A stretch of DNA of 64,000 bases. Source: Acetivibrio clariflavus DSM 19732. GTDB lineage: Bacteria > Bacillota > Clostridia > Acetivibrionales > Acetivibrionaceae. The stretch is taken from contig NC_016627.1 in assembly GCF_000237085.1 (NCBI RefSeq), positions 3,596,118-3,660,117 on the forward strand. Direction: 5' to 3'. Positions 44,382 to 53,870 of this stretch are shown piece by piece. Within the stretch, counting starts at the first letter, position 1; every line of letters begins with the position of its first letter. A model generated the notes under the pieces. It was not told the origin of the DNA. It made no database searches and was given only the letters and a program-made list of their open reading frames with translations. The translations under genes and the position numbers were made by a program.

Positions 44382-45345
44382 TTTTACTCCTCCATCTTAT
44401 CATGTCTATAAAAGCTTCAATTCTTGTATCCATTCCTGCTTCACCCGAATGTTCATCAATGGTAAGAACAATAAAGGGCAAATCTTTTTTCCTTCTCACT
44501 CTTCTCTCAATCAGGTCTGCTACAAAAGAATCTATTCCACATCCAAAACTCATTAAATAAATAATCCCGTCTATGTCCTTTCTGTCCAAAAAATGCAGAG
44601 CACTGCCTATGGCTCTGGTTCCGTAATTCCAAAACATCCTCTTTGATAAGGTCTTCACTTTCTCTTTTATTACACTGCTATCCACCATATCTATGGTTAA
44701 CACATTTACACCTTTATTTTTCAATTTATTCACCATATCCATGTTTGCATAGCTATCATACACATTGTAGCCATGGCCTATAACAGCAATGTTAAGCCTT
44801 GGACCGTCACTTTTTTTTATCAATCTCAATTTTTTACTCAAAATATCCTCAGGAAGTATGCCTTTCTTTACTTCAGTCCTGAATTCCCTGAAACTTTCCA
44901 TGGCTTTGCGATAGGCTTTCATGATCATTCTTCTCTCCCGGGTAAAATAGCTTCCCACTTCAAAGGCTGAAACAAGCGGATTACTTCCCTTTTTCCACAA
45001 ATCAACATCCACATCGATAATTTCAGGCAAATTATCAACGGTATTTTTAATCATGTCGGGAAGCCCACCAAATTTCGGGCAGATGTATTCTCCTTTAGAA
45101 ACACTGGTAAACCTCGGTATAAACAAAAAATCTACTTTATCCTTAAGTTCAATAACATGTCCGAAAAATATCTTTATTGGAAGACAAGCTTCATCGACAC
45201 AAGTCTTTGAACCTTCGTCCATTGTTTTTTTTGTCGTATTCCCTGAAACTACAACTTCTGCTCCCAGTTCCTCAAAAAATGTTTTCCACAGAGAAAAATA
45301 ATGATAATAAAACAGAGCTCTGGGTATTCCAACTCTTTTTGACAT
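44353..45345 (-). CDS. Acyl-CoA dehydratase activase-related protein (DUF2229 type)
   Basis: A 330-residue protein paralogous to its neighbour. SKRVGIPRALFYYHYFSLW is the usual N terminus of this family, DEACLPIKIFFGHV and YICPKFGGLPDM carry cysteines, YLMSFGCGIDSFVADL holds another, and LTIDEHSGEAGMDTRIEAF is the C-terminal signature. GAGGTG lies 6 bases before the ATG at 45345. It is the first gene of the overlapping operon with the next two. A joint low-potential electron-transfer role is inferred. Confidence 0.8.
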   Translation of the reverse strand: MSKRVGIPRALFYYHYFSLWKTFFEELGAEVVVSGNTTKKTMDEGSKTCVDEACLPIKIFFGHVIELKDKVDFLFIPRFTSVSKGEYICPKFGGLPDMIKNTVDNLPEIIDVDVDLWKKGSNPLVSAFEVGSYFTRERRMIMKAYRKAMESFREFRTEVKKGILPEDILSKKLRLIKKSDGPRLNIAVIGHGYNVYDSYANMDMVNKLKNKGVNVLTIDMVDSSVIKEKVKTLSKRMFWNYGTRAIGSALHFLDRKDIDGIIYLMSFGCGIDSFVADLIERRVRRKKDLPFIVLTIDEHSGEAGMDTRIEAFIDMIRWRSKSESNISAHG

Positions 45346-45433
45346 AAAAAACACCTCAAAAGGTATTATTAACTTATATTTAAAGGATTATACCAACTGT
45401 TATCAATCCAGGATAATGGGAAATAAAAAGCAC

Positions 45434-45469
45434 AAAAAACTCTACCGCCATATGGCAATAGAGTTTTTT
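45434..45469 (-). terminator. Rho-independent terminator of lepB
   Basis: AAAAAACTCTA (45434-45444) pairs with TAGAGTTTTTT (45459-45469), with an inner CCATATGG. It lies 50 bases past the lepB stop. Confidence 0.88.
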
Positions 45470-45520
45470 AATCCTATAAATTTATTCAATTATTTATTTC
45501 AATAACCTTTGAAAATTATT

Positions 45521-46075
45521 TTACCATAACCATTTGAACTTCGGAAAATATTGAAAAGCAACCTTACCCAAAATCTTGCTCTTGTGTACATAATTAGTTG
45601 TAAGCCAACGTCTTGAGTCATTTGAGTTATTTCTATTATCCCCCATCACGAAATAACTGTCCTCCGGTACTTGATAGGGCCCTAAATCTTCTTTGCTCAT
45701 TTCTTCTTTAATATATGGCTCATCCAGCTTTACATCATTAATATACACTTCACCATTTCTTATCTCAACCTTCTCACCGGGCAATCCTATTACCCTTTTT
45801 ACATAATTTATACTCTCATCATCAGGATATTTGAAAACTATAATATCCCCTCTCTTGGGCTCTGTAAAAAAATAATGAATCCTGCTGGCAAATACTCTGT
45901 CCCCTGGCATAATAGTATCTTCCATAGACCCGGTGGGTATATAGGCATTTAAAATTACAAATTTTGTTAACAAAAAAGATATTATTAATGCCGATAAAAT
46001 ATATTTTATCCAGCTTATTATTTCCTTTTTGACATTGCTCTTGTTTTCATTACCGATAGAACCGTTGTTCTCCAT
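45521..46075 (-). CDS. lepB: Type I signal peptidase
   Basis: A 184-residue membrane protease that removes Sec signal peptides. A single N-terminal anchor (KYILSALIISFLLTKFVIL, about residues 24-42) is followed by the catalytic Ser in YIPTGSMEDTIMPGDRV and the catalytic Lys in NYVKRVIGLPGE. The box E motif YFVMGDNRNNSNDSR is present. This is the Gram-positive short type. AGGGG lies 9 bases before the ATG. A hairpin separates it from fba upstream. Confidence 0.95.
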   Translation of the reverse strand: MENNGSIGNENKSNVKKEIISWIKYILSALIISFLLTKFVILNAYIPTGSMEDTIMPGDRVFASRIHYFFTEPKRGDIIVFKYPDDESINYVKRVIGLPGEKVEIRNGEVYINDVKLDEPYIKEEMSKEDLGPYQVPEDSYFVMGDNRNNSNDSRRWLTTNYVHKSKILGKVAFQYFPKFKWLW

Positions 46076-46100
46076 AGCCGCAAACCCCTATCTATATAGC

Positions 46101-46132
46101 AGCAAAAGGTGAGGTATCCCCCACCTTTTGCT
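46101..46132 (-). terminator. Hairpin between fba and lepB
   Basis: AGCAAAAGGTG (46101-46111) pairs with CACCTTTTGCT (46122-46132). No U run follows on the minus strand. It may partly terminate fba transcription or stabilise its mRNA while letting some read-through into lepB. Confidence 0.6.
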
Positions 46133-46149
46133 CTATATTTGAGATAATA

Positions 46150-47079
46150 TTAAGCCTTTCCGTCACAACCCAATACGTTGATAATTTTATGTTTAACAAT
46201 TTCTTTTATAGCACTTCTAGCCGGTCCAAGATATTGTCTCGGATCGAAGTGTGAAGGATTCTCATTGAAATATTTCCTGATAGTTCCTGTTACAGCAAGC
46301 CTTAAGTCAGAGTCAATGTTTATCTTACATACTGCCATTTTTGCTGCCTGTCTTAACATATCCTCAGGAACACCTTTTGCTCCCGGCATTTGACCGCCGT
46401 TATTGTTGATCATTTCAACATATTCAGGCATAACCGATGATGCACCGTGTAATACAATTGGGAATCCCGGAAGTCTCTTTTGAATTTCTTCCAAAATATC
46501 AAATCTTAATTTAGCTTCTCCCTTGAATTTGTACGCTCCATGGCTTGTACCTATTGCTATTGCCAAAGAGTCAACCCCTGTCCTCTTAACAAACTCTTCA
46601 GCTTCATCAGGATCTGTGAAAGCAGCATCTTCTTCAGATACATTAACTGCATCCTCTATACCTGCAAGTCTTCCGAGCTCACCTTCAACAACAACACCTT
46701 TATCGTGTGCATAATCAACAACTTGTTTTGTCAATTTGATGTTTTCTTCGAAAGGAAGGTGTGAACCGTCTATCATAACTGATGTGAATCCACCGTCTAT
46801 ACATGATTTACAAAGTTCAAAGGAATCACCGTGGTCAAGGTGAACGCAGATTGGAAGCCCTGTCTCAATTTCCGCTGCTTCTATAAGTTTCATTAAATAA
46901 GTGTGATTTGCATACTTTCTGGCACCTGCTGAAACTTGAAGAATTAATGGAGCATTAACTTCCTTTGCAGCTTCAGTTATTCCCTGAATTATCTCCATGT
47001 TGTTAACATTGAATGCACCAATAGCATACCCGCCTTCATAGGCTTTTTTAAACATTTCTTTCGATGTAACTAATGGCAT
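46150..47079 (-). CDS. fba: Class II fructose-1,6-bisphosphate aldolase
   Basis: The zinc enzyme splits FBP in glycolysis. VHLDHGDSFELC has the catalytic Asp and a zinc His, VVEGELGRLAGIED carries the active-site Glu loop, and GTSHGAYKF and IVLHGASSV bring the other zinc His ligands. AAGGAGT precedes the ATG at 47079; an upstream GTG at 47088 is too close to it. It has 309 residues, the usual length. It is divergent from the PPi-phosphofructokinase, so two consecutive glycolytic steps share a 350-base control region. Confidence 0.96.
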   Translation of the reverse strand: MPLVTSKEMFKKAYEGGYAIGAFNVNNMEIIQGITEAAKEVNAPLILQVSAGARKYANHTYLMKLIEAAEIETGLPICVHLDHGDSFELCKSCIDGGFTSVMIDGSHLPFEENIKLTKQVVDYAHDKGVVVEGELGRLAGIEDAVNVSEEDAAFTDPDEAEEFVKRTGVDSLAIAIGTSHGAYKFKGEAKLRFDILEEIQKRLPGFPIVLHGASSVMPEYVEMINNNGGQMPGAKGVPEDMLRQAAKMAVCKINIDSDLRLAVTGTIRKYFNENPSHFDPRQYLGPARSAIKEIVKHKIINVLGCDGKA

Positions 47080-47312
47080 ATTTTCCACTCCTTATATTGA
47101 ATTTAGTTGTAATAACCAATTATTTTAGAAATAATTGAAATATCGCTTTGGATTTGCATCTGCCCAATAAGTATATGTAAGGCTTTATGTGATGATACGT
47201 CCAAAGTAACATTTTTTAGTATTCCTAAATTTTATCATAATAATTTTACCAGATTCAAATCGAAAATCAAGTATTAATAAAAATTAATTGATAATATTTT
47301 GTCAAGTCCAAT

Positions 47313-47341
47313 TGCAATTTAAACATAATTATGTTATATTT
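47313..47341 (+). promoter_or_regulatory. Candidate promoter of the PPi-phosphofructokinase gene
   Basis: TTGCAA (47313-47318) and TATATT (47336-47341) are separated by 17 bases. The leader to the ATG would be about 85 bases. The remainder of the 47080-47431 gap is AT-rich, and the fba promoter was not pinned down. Confidence 0.55.
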
Positions 47342-47431
47342 TTAGTTGATTTTGTTAAACATATAGGCAATATATATGTTTATGATGGTATACTTGATAA
47401 CTTATTTATATATTTTCAAGGAGGTTATTGT

Positions 47432-48673
47432 ATGAGTCGTTTAGAAGGAGCATGTATGTTCGGCCAATCCGGAGGCCCAACATCAGTTATTAATGCAAGT
47501 GCTGCCGGAGTTATTCAGGAAGCATTGAAACAAGAATGTATTACAGCTGTTTATGGTGCAGCACACGGAATTAAAGGTGTTTTAGAAGAAAAATTCTATG
47601 ATATGAGCAAGGAAGACCCTTATGAATTGGAACTTTTGAAAACTACACCATCATCCGCTCTCGGTTCAGTCAGATACAAACTCAAAAATGCTGATGAAGA
47701 TGAAACAGATTACAAGAGACTTCTGGAAGTATTCAAGAAATACAACATAAGGTATTTCTTCTACAATGGCGGAAACGACTCAATGGATACTTGCAACAAA
47801 GTAAGCAAGTATATGCAGAAAGTTGGTTACGAGTGTAGAATTATGGGTGTTCCAAAGACAATAGATAACGATCTTTGGGGAACAGACCACTGTCCAGGTT
47901 ATGGTAGTGCTGCAAAATACATAGCTACTTCCTTTATGGAAGTTTACCACGATGCAAGAGTTTACGATACCGGAATGGTAACAATTTTGGAAGTAATGGG
48001 TAGAAATGCAGGTTGGCTTACAGCAGCATCCGCTTTGGCTGCATATAAAGGAAACGGTCCTGACCTGATTTATTTGCCGGAAATTCCTTTCAGCATTGAA
48101 AAGTTCCTCGATGATGTAAACAGAGTATATAAAGCAAACGGTAAAGTTATCGTTGCCGTATCTGAAGGTTGTAAAGATGAACAAGGCAGATATATTGCCG
48201 AAATGGGTGCAACTCTTGCAAAAGATTCCTTCGGTCATGCTCAATTGGGTGGTGCCGCATCAATACTTGCAAACATCGTAAAAGAAAGACTGGGCACAAA
48301 AGTAAGAGGAATCGAGTTCAGCCTGCTTCAAAGATGTGCAGCTCATATTGCTTCATTGACAGACGTTAACGAAGCATATATGGCTGGACAAATGGCTGTT
48401 AGAAATGCTGTTGAAGGTAAAACAGACTACATGGTCGCTTTCGAAAGACCGGAAGGACCTGAATACAAGTGCAACATCAAGCTCATTAACCTTACAGACG
48501 TTGCTAATACCGAAAAGAAAATTCCATTAGAATGGATCAATAAGGAAGGCAACGGCTTGACAGAAGACTTCATTAAATATGCACTTCCTTTGATTCAAGG
48601 TGAATCCAAACCTGTATTGGAAGACGGGCTTCCAAGATTTGCAAAATTAAAGAAAGTTCTTGCTACAAAATAA
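47432..48673 (+). CDS. pfp: Pyrophosphate-dependent 6-phosphofructokinase
   Basis: A 413-residue PFK of the PPi-using type. FGQSGGPTSVINASAAG replaces the ATP-type GGxxPGMN loop, YNGGNDSMDT (residues 112-120) has the Asp that disfavours ATP, and MGVPKTIDNDL provides the Lys diagnostic for PPi. Use of PPi instead of ATP in glycolysis is well known in Clostridium thermocellum relatives. AAGGAGG lies 7 bases before the ATG at 47432, so the 48-codon upstream extension is leader. It is monocistronic with a strong terminator. Confidence 0.95.
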   Translation: MSRLEGACMFGQSGGPTSVINASAAGVIQEALKQECITAVYGAAHGIKGVLEEKFYDMSKEDPYELELLKTTPSSALGSVRYKLKNADEDETDYKRLLEVFKKYNIRYFFYNGGNDSMDTCNKVSKYMQKVGYECRIMGVPKTIDNDLWGTDHCPGYGSAAKYIATSFMEVYHDARVYDTGMVTILEVMGRNAGWLTAASALAAYKGNGPDLIYLPEIPFSIEKFLDDVNRVYKANGKVIVAVSEGCKDEQGRYIAEMGATLAKDSFGHAQLGGAASILANIVKERLGTKVRGIEFSLLQRCAAHIASLTDVNEAYMAGQMAVRNAVEGKTDYMVAFERPEGPEYKCNIKLINLTDVANTEKKIPLEWINKEGNGLTEDFIKYALPLIQGESKPVLEDGLPRFAKLKKVLATK

Positions 48674-48700
48674 TTAAAATTTGAGAAAATCGATATATGC

Positions 48701-48736
48701 AAAATAAAGGGGCATGAAACATGTCCCTTTTATTTT
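48701..48736 (+). terminator. Rho-independent terminator of the PPi-PFK gene
   Basis: AAAATAAAGGGGCATG (48701-48716) pairs with CATGTCCCTTTTATTTT (48720-48736) apart from a single mismatch or wobble. Confidence 0.9.
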
Positions 48737-48749
48737 GACAGGCATATAG

Positions 48750-48778
48750 TTGACAAATAAGCATGAAAGGTTTATACT
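48750..48778 (+). promoter_or_regulatory. Promoter of pflB
   Basis: TTGACA (48750-48755), 17 bases, TATACT (48773-48778): a near-consensus vegetative promoter. Transcription should start near 48785, giving a 200-base leader with the ZTP riboswitch. Confidence 0.78.
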
Positions 48779-48837
48779 AGAAATATAAGTGAATCAATCT
48801 GATTAATTTGATTCTTTGACAATATATCGTTAACAGG

Positions 48838-48936
48838 AATCATATGACTGGCGGAAGTGGATTATAACCACAGGGAGTATGATTCTTAATTTTGCCGACC
48901 GCCTGGGTAACTTATGTATACTCAGGCGGTTTTTGT
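48838..48936 (+). promoter_or_regulatory. ZTP riboswitch (pfl motif) with terminator, upstream of pflB
   Basis: GACTGGCGGAAGTGG, CCACAGGGAG and GCCGACCGCCTGGGTA match the conserved parts of the pfl-motif aptamer: the P1/P2 strand, the CCAC-GGGAG segment, and the CCGACCGCCTGGG P3 region. The last segment also forms the left arm of a terminator: CCGCCTG (48899-48905) pairs with CAGGCGG (48923-48929), followed by TTTTTG. So the aptamer and terminator compete. ZTP or ZMP, signs of 10-formyl-THF shortage, should prevent termination and turn pflB on, raising formate supply. Confidence 0.9.
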
Positions 48937-48987
48937 TTTGCATCTTTCGCGCGAAGGGACAAAAACCACGACGAAGGAGGTAATATT

Positions 48988-51222
48988 ATGAAAAATCAAG
49001 CTTGGAACGGATTTGTACCGGGTAAATGGCAAGACAGCATAGATGTCAGGGATTTTATAGTGAACAATTACATCCCCTATGACGGAACTGAAGAATTTCT
49101 TGCAGGTCCAAGTAACAGAACAAAAAAACTGTGGGAAAAGTGCAAGAAACTCCTAAACGATGAGTATAACAAAGGCGGTGTATTAAATATTGACACCCAA
49201 ACCGTATCGAGTATTACAAGCCACGCACCGGGTTATATAGATGAAGAAAATGAAGTTATTAAAGGTCTTCAAACCGATGAGCCTCTTAAAAGAGCTGTTA
49301 TACCTTACGGTGGGATCAGAATGGCCAAGCAGGCTTGTGAAAAATATGGCTATAAACTGTCACCGGAAATTGAAAATATATTTGAAAACTATCGCAAAAC
49401 CCATAATGACGGAGTGTTCAGTGTCTATACACCGGAAATGCGAAAAGCAAGGCACTCCGGCGTAATAACAGGCCTTCCCGATGCCTATGGCCGCGGAAGA
49501 ATCATTGGTGACTACAGGCGTGTTGCTCTCTATGGCGTAGATATACTCATTGAAGAAAAGAAGAAAGACCTGAACGCTCTTTCAAATGCTCCTATGAATG
49601 AATCCAATATACGCTTAAGAGAAGAATTGGCCGAACAAATCAATGCACTGAGCGAACTGGTTGAAATGGGCAAAACTTACGGTTTTGATTTATCAAAGCC
49701 TGCCAAAAACGCATTGGAAGCTGTACAATGGATTTATCTTGCCTTCCTTGCGGCAATGAAAGAAACCAACGGTGCAGCTAATTCTTTAGGAAGAGTTTCC
49801 GCTTTTATTGACATATACATTGAAAGAGACCTTAAAGCCGGTATAATTACAGAAGTTGAAGCTCAGGAGCTGATTGACCAGTTTATAATCAAACTGAGAT
49901 TTATCCGCCATTTAAGAACTCCCGAGTACAATGAACTCTTTGCCGGAGACCCCGTTTGGATTACCGAATCCATAGGCGGCATGTGTAAAGACGGCAGGCA
50001 CATGGTAACCAAAACCTCCTTCCGACTGCTTCAGACGCTTTTTAACTTAGGGCCTTCTCCAGAGCCTAATATAACTGTCCTCTGGTCGGAAAAGCTGCCT
50101 ACTAACTTCAAAAGATTTTGTGCAAAAGTATCCACACTCACCAGTGCCATTCAATACGAGAATGATGACCTTATGAGTCAACATTTTCACGATGATTACG
50201 GTATATCCTGCTGTGTATCGGCAATGCGTATAGGAAAAGATATGCAGTTTTTTGGTGCCCGTTGCAACCTGCCAAAGCTTCTGCTGCTTTCTTTAAACGG
50301 CGGGAAGGATGAAATATCCGGTGAACAGGTGGCACCGGAATTTGAACCCTATACCGATGAATATCTCGATTACGATAAGGTTATGAACCGGTTCAAACAA
50401 ATGCAAAAATGGCTTACCGGGCTTTATGTAAACACAATGAATGTAATTCATTATATGCATGATAAATATGCCTACGAAAGGCTTATGATGGCTCTTCATG
50501 ACACTGACGTCAACAGGCTTATGGCTTTTGGCATAGCAGGTTTTTCGGTGTTGGTGGACTCTTTCAGTGCCATGAAGTATTCCAAGGTAAGAGTTATCCG
50601 TAATGAAATGGGTTTGATTTCCGATTTTGAAATTGAGGGAGATTATCCTCAGTTCGGAAATGACGATGACAGAGTTGACAGTATTGCCGTATCTATTGTT
50701 AAAGAATTCTACAATGATCTGAAAGAACACGAAACCTATAGAAATGCCACACACACTCTTTCAATACTCACCATCACATCCAATGTTGTTTATGGCAAAA
50801 AAACCGGCTCAACTCCCGACGGCAGAAAAAAAGGCGAACCTTTTGCACCGGGAGCCAATCCAATGCATGGAAGAGATAAAATGGGAGCGCTGGCCGTGCT
50901 TAACTCTTTGGCAAAGATACCTTATGAGTATTGTAAAGACGGAATTTCACTGACTCTGTCTTTAGTTCCCCGCTCCCTCGGAAAAGAAACAGAGGACAGG
51001 CTGAACAACCTCGTGGCCCTTTTAGACGGTTACTTTTCCCAGGGCGGACACCATGTAAATATTAATGTTTTAGAAAGATCCGTATTGGAAAAAGCAATGG
51101 AAGACCCTTACAGCTATCCGCAGCTGACTGTAAGAGTTTCAGGCTATGCCGTTAATTTCATAAGGCTTACACGCCAGCAACAGCTTGAGGTTATGGCCCG
51201 AACCTTCCACGATGTAATATAA
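48988..51222 (+). CDS. pflB: Pyruvate formate-lyase (formate C-acetyltransferase)
   Basis: The 744-residue glycyl radical enzyme converts pyruvate and CoA to acetyl-CoA and formate. [12 protein letters not shown] has the paired catalytic Cys, [17 protein letters not shown] has the radical Gly near the C terminus, and [16 protein letters not shown] is the substrate region. AAGGAGGT precedes the ATG at 48988; the upstream frame start at 48892 lies in the riboswitch terminator and is not used. It is followed by the activase pflA after 12 bases. In such anaerobes formate is both an end product and the one-carbon source for purines, which explains the ZTP control. Confidence 0.97.
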   Translation: MKNQAWNGFVPGKWQDSIDVRDFIVNNYIPYDGTEEFLAGPSNRTKKLWEKCKKLLNDEYNKGGVLNIDTQTVSSITSHAPGYIDEENEVIKGLQTDEPLKRAVIPYGGIRMAKQACEKYGYKLSPEIENIFENYRKTHNDGVFSVYTPEMRKARHSGVITGLPDAYGRGRIIGDYRRVALYGVDILIEEKKKDLNALSNAPMNESNIRLREELAEQINALSELVEMGKTYGFDLSKPAKNALEAVQWIYLAFLAAMKETNGAANSLGRVSAFIDIYIERDLKAGIITEVEAQELIDQFIIKLRFIRHLRTPEYNELFAGDPVWITESIGGMCKDGRHMVTKTSFRLLQTLFNLGPSPEPNITVLWSEKLPTNFKRFCAKVSTLTSAIQYENDDLMSQHFHDDYGISCCVSAMRIGKDMQFFGARCNLPKLLLLSLNGGKDEISGEQVAPEFEPYTDEYLDYDKVMNRFKQMQKWLTGLYVNTMNVIHYMHDKYAYERLMMALHDTDVNRLMAFGIAGFSVLVDSFSAMKYSKVRVIRNEMGLISDFEIEGDYPQFGNDDDRVDSIAVSIVKEFYNDLKEHETYRNATHTLSILTITSNVVYGKKTGSTPDGRKKGEPFAPGANPMHGRDKMGALAVLNSLAKIPYEYCKDGISLTLSLVPRSLGKETEDRLNNLVALLDGYFSQGGHHVNINVLERSVLEKAMEDPYSYPQLTVRVSGYAVNFIRLTRQQQLEVMARTFHDVI

Positions 51223-51234
51223 AAAGGTGATTGT

Positions 51235-51972
51235 ATGACTGTAAAAGGCAAAATACATTCCTTTGAATCCTTCGGCACTGTCGATGGCCCGGGCATAAGA
51301 TTTGTAGTCTTTATGCAGGGCTGTCCTTTCCGCTGTCTTTATTGCCATAACCCCGACACATGGAATTTCGATGGCGGTACCTGGTATTCCGCTGATGAAG
51401 TGTTGAACAAAGTCAAAAGGTACCTTCCCTATTTTAAAAACTCGGGCGGAGGTATAACTGTCTCGGGTGGAGAACCGCTTGCCCAGCCCGAATTTATTAC
51501 CGAGCTTTTCAAAAAATGCAAACAGGAAGGTATTCACACAGCTATTGATACCAATGGCTTTACAGACAGTAACTCTCATGCCGTAAATACTTTATTGGAC
51601 TATACCGACCTTGTGCTTCTGGATATAAAACATATTGACAGTGAAAAGCATGAATCTTTGACGGGATTTTCAAATGAAAAGGTTCTTGAATTTGCGCAGC
51701 ATTTAAACAAAAGAAAAATTCCGGTGTGGTTAAGATATGTAGTAGTTCCCGGACTAACCGATTTTAAACCGGATATTATAAAATTAAGAGAATTCATTGA
51801 AAGCCTTATCAATGTTGAAAAAATTGAAATTCTGCCCTTTCATAAAATGGGCGAATACAAATGGAAGAATCTGAATCTCGAGTATAAACTCTGTGACACG
51901 CCTCCCGCTGACAAATACCACATGGAAAAAGTGCGTAAAATTCTTTATCCTGATAAACTAAAATCCGAATAA
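51235..51972 (+). CDS. pflA: Pyruvate formate-lyase activating enzyme (radical SAM)
   Basis: The 245-residue radical SAM enzyme makes the glycyl radical on PflB. The cluster motif CPFRCLYCHNPDTW (CX3CX2C) comes early, and GGGITVSGGEPLAQPEF is the SAM-binding GGE motif. DTNGFTDSN and LLDIKHIDSEKHESLTG follow the PflA pattern. AAAGGTGA lies 5 bases before the ATG. It forms an operon with pflB and shares its riboswitch control. It converges with the membrane protein gene at 52005. Confidence 0.96.
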   Translation: MTVKGKIHSFESFGTVDGPGIRFVVFMQGCPFRCLYCHNPDTWNFDGGTWYSADEVLNKVKRYLPYFKNSGGGITVSGGEPLAQPEFITELFKKCKQEGIHTAIDTNGFTDSNSHAVNTLLDYTDLVLLDIKHIDSEKHESLTGFSNEKVLEFAQHLNKRKIPVWLRYVVVPGLTDFKPDIIKLREFIESLINVEKIEILPFHKMGEYKWKNLNLEYKLCDTPPADKYHMEKVRKILYPDKLKSE

Positions 51973-52004
51973 AAATAAAAGGCGCTAAAAAATGAAGCCA
52001 CCAT

Positions 52005-52349
52005 TTATTCTTTTTTTCTGCAAATTTCGTCTATTTTATTATATAATTCATACCATCTCTGAACTCCATTTTCCAATTTGTAATAATGAGCTATATATGG
52101 AACCAAGAGAACTAAAACCAAAAGACTTACCAGTAAAATAACAGGTTTTTCAAAAGATGTCGCAAACAGAACCGTAGCCAGGAAAAAGAGAGCAAAGGCT
52201 AAGGTAACCAACAAATGTATAAGCCTCTCATGCTGAAGAAACTGTATCTGGGTTTTATGGTATTCTTTCAGCCATTCCCAATCCACATCTTCTTTTTTCT
52301 CCAATGCTTCATTCACAAACTGTTCATGCCTTTTTAAATATCCTCCCAT
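52005..52349 (-). CDS. Small two-helix membrane protein of unknown function
   Basis: A 114-residue protein. After a basic, helical N terminus (MGGYLKRHEQFVNEALEKKE) come two hydrophobic segments, about residues 46-65 (LVTLAFALFFLATVLFA) and 70-88, and a polar C terminus ending in RKKE. GGAGGT lies 7 bases before the ATG at 52349, preferred to the frame start at 52418. The family is not recognised. It is 107 bases past the SigI/RsgI chimera gene on the same strand. Confidence 0.7.
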   Translation of the reverse strand: MGGYLKRHEQFVNEALEKKEDVDWEWLKEYHKTQIQFLQHERLIHLLVTLAFALFFLATVLFATSFEKPVILLVSLLVLVLLVPYIAHYYKLENGVQRWYELYNKIDEICRKKE

Positions 52350-52455
52350 ACTCCTTACCTCCGGTATTTCCAAACTGATAAGCATAAATTCAGTTATCCT
52401 GTTTAAAGAATAATACAATATTATTTTTATGATTCAAAGTCATAGTAAAAATTAC

Positions 52456-53694
52456 TTAACTGCTTTCGTCAAAAATTTCACTTTCAAATACCAAATCCTC
52501 TATGGAACCTCCTCTTATCTCTCCAAAGTCAAACTTTTGCGAGTTTTCATAAATATACTGTCTTCCTATTGACAAGTTGTTTCTCTTTGCAGACTTTACA
52601 GTATCTTGAGGCACAGCAATCACTAGCGGTACAATAACTTCATCTCCCTTTATCTCCAACTCAATCTGATTAAAAAGCTGAATAAATTTTTCCTCTTCAT
52701 CGCCTTCCTCATCAACATCAGGATTTAAACCCAAGGAAATTAAAACCAGATTTTCTCTATCCTCGTATACAAAACCTCTGTCATGGGCAAATTCAAAAAT
52801 CATTTCAATTGCATCATTTACCGGCAGTCCCCTTAAATCATTATCCATTAGAAGTACATCCGCATCTCCATTTATTGTATTAACATCTACAACCAGGTTA
52901 TTTTTGTCTATAGATAACCCCAAACTGGGATTTATATCAATATCAACAAAGGCATAAACCCTGTCATCAGAAGGATTATATATAAGATTTCGACTGAAAA
53001 ACAGCATTAACACAGCTGCACATGATACAGCCACACCTGCAAATACTTTTCTTGCGATACTTCGATTATATCTTTTTACCTCCCAGTTTGCAAATTTTAT
53101 CTGCTGCCCCAAAAACATTCCTTTTCTCTTTCTCAGTAAAAGAAAATTGCAATCTCCGGTCATCACAATAACACCATCCGATGCCGATTCCAAAACAGTA
53201 CCCACATTTCGATTCGGTTCTTTTTTGGTATAGGTTTCATTTATGTAAAAGTTTAAACTTTCCAGACCGCTTGTTATAATTAAGCATAGCGCAATTATAT
53301 AGGTACCGTTCTTTTCCAGTGTACCGTGAAATACATTTACTGCTTTTAAAATCTCTTGAACGGGTAGTTTTTTCTTTTTCTCGATTTCTTCCAAAATCCG
53401 CTCATTCGCTGCTATCCCTTTAGCAGTCTTTATACACATATATATTGTATCATCGTTCTTTGGGGCACAAGTCAAAAGGTCGCGAAAAGAAATTCCGTAC
53501 CTCTTAAGTTTTTTCTTTAAATCCAATACATTTTCCATGGTCTTTTTTCTAACGAAATCTTCATCGTTATTCCCTTCAGTATACACTTCTTCACAATTAT
53601 TGTTTTTATCTTTTTCCAAGTATGTAAACGGATCATTTTTTAACTGTTGGTCTTCCTTTTGATTTCCGGTGGTATAATGAATTCCAAAATTCAT
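52456..53694 (-). CDS. Chimeric protein: SigI C-terminal domain fused to RsgI anti-sigma factor
   Basis: A 412-residue membrane protein. Residues ~56-152 align with the C-terminal domain of sigma factor SigI: KKLKRYGISFRDLLTCAPK matches QLKDYGLSFKELLENSPK of B. subtilis SigI, and TYIIALCLIITSG matches KYIIAMCIIITGD. The recognition-helix part is degenerate (VFHGTLEKNG for VSRKTIERNR). The sigma-2 domain is absent. Residues ~162-202 are an RsgI N-terminal anti-sigma domain (NVGTVLESASDGVIVMTGD), 214-236 a membrane helix, and 243-385 the outer RsgI domain with DINPS (253-257), the autoproteolysis site known in RsgI. There is no C-terminal sugar-binding module. The ATG at 53694 is used. The function is unknown; a self-occupied or decoy anti-sigma factor is inferred. 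Confidence 0.82.
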   Translation of the reverse strand: MNFGIHYTTGNQKEDQQLKNDPFTYLEKDKNNNCEEVYTEGNNDEDFVRKKTMENVLDLKKKLKRYGISFRDLLTCAPKNDDTIYMCIKTAKGIAANERILEEIEKKKKLPVQEILKAVNVFHGTLEKNGTYIIALCLIITSGLESLNFYINETYTKKEPNRNVGTVLESASDGVIVMTGDCNFLLLRKRKGMFLGQQIKFANWEVKRYNRSIARKVFAGVAVSCAAVLMLFFSRNLIYNPSDDRVYAFVDIDINPSLGLSIDKNNLVVDVNTINGDADVLLMDNDLRGLPVNDAIEMIFEFAHDRGFVYEDRENLVLISLGLNPDVDEEGDEEEKFIQLFNQIELEIKGDEVIVPLVIAVPQDTVKSAKRNNLSIGRQYIYENSQKFDFGEIRGGSIEDLVFESEIFDESS

Positions 53695-53870
53695 CAACCT
53701 ATTCCCCCACTTACATAAATTTCATCCAAAACTACACAGCATGTGCCTTTAGAACCAACATAAATAACTAATAAGCGATATATTGCTTTCTTCTAAATGT
53801 ATCGGAAAATACCATATTTATTTAAACATATATTGCTGAAATTCTCGCTTTCAAAAACTGCTGCACAATT

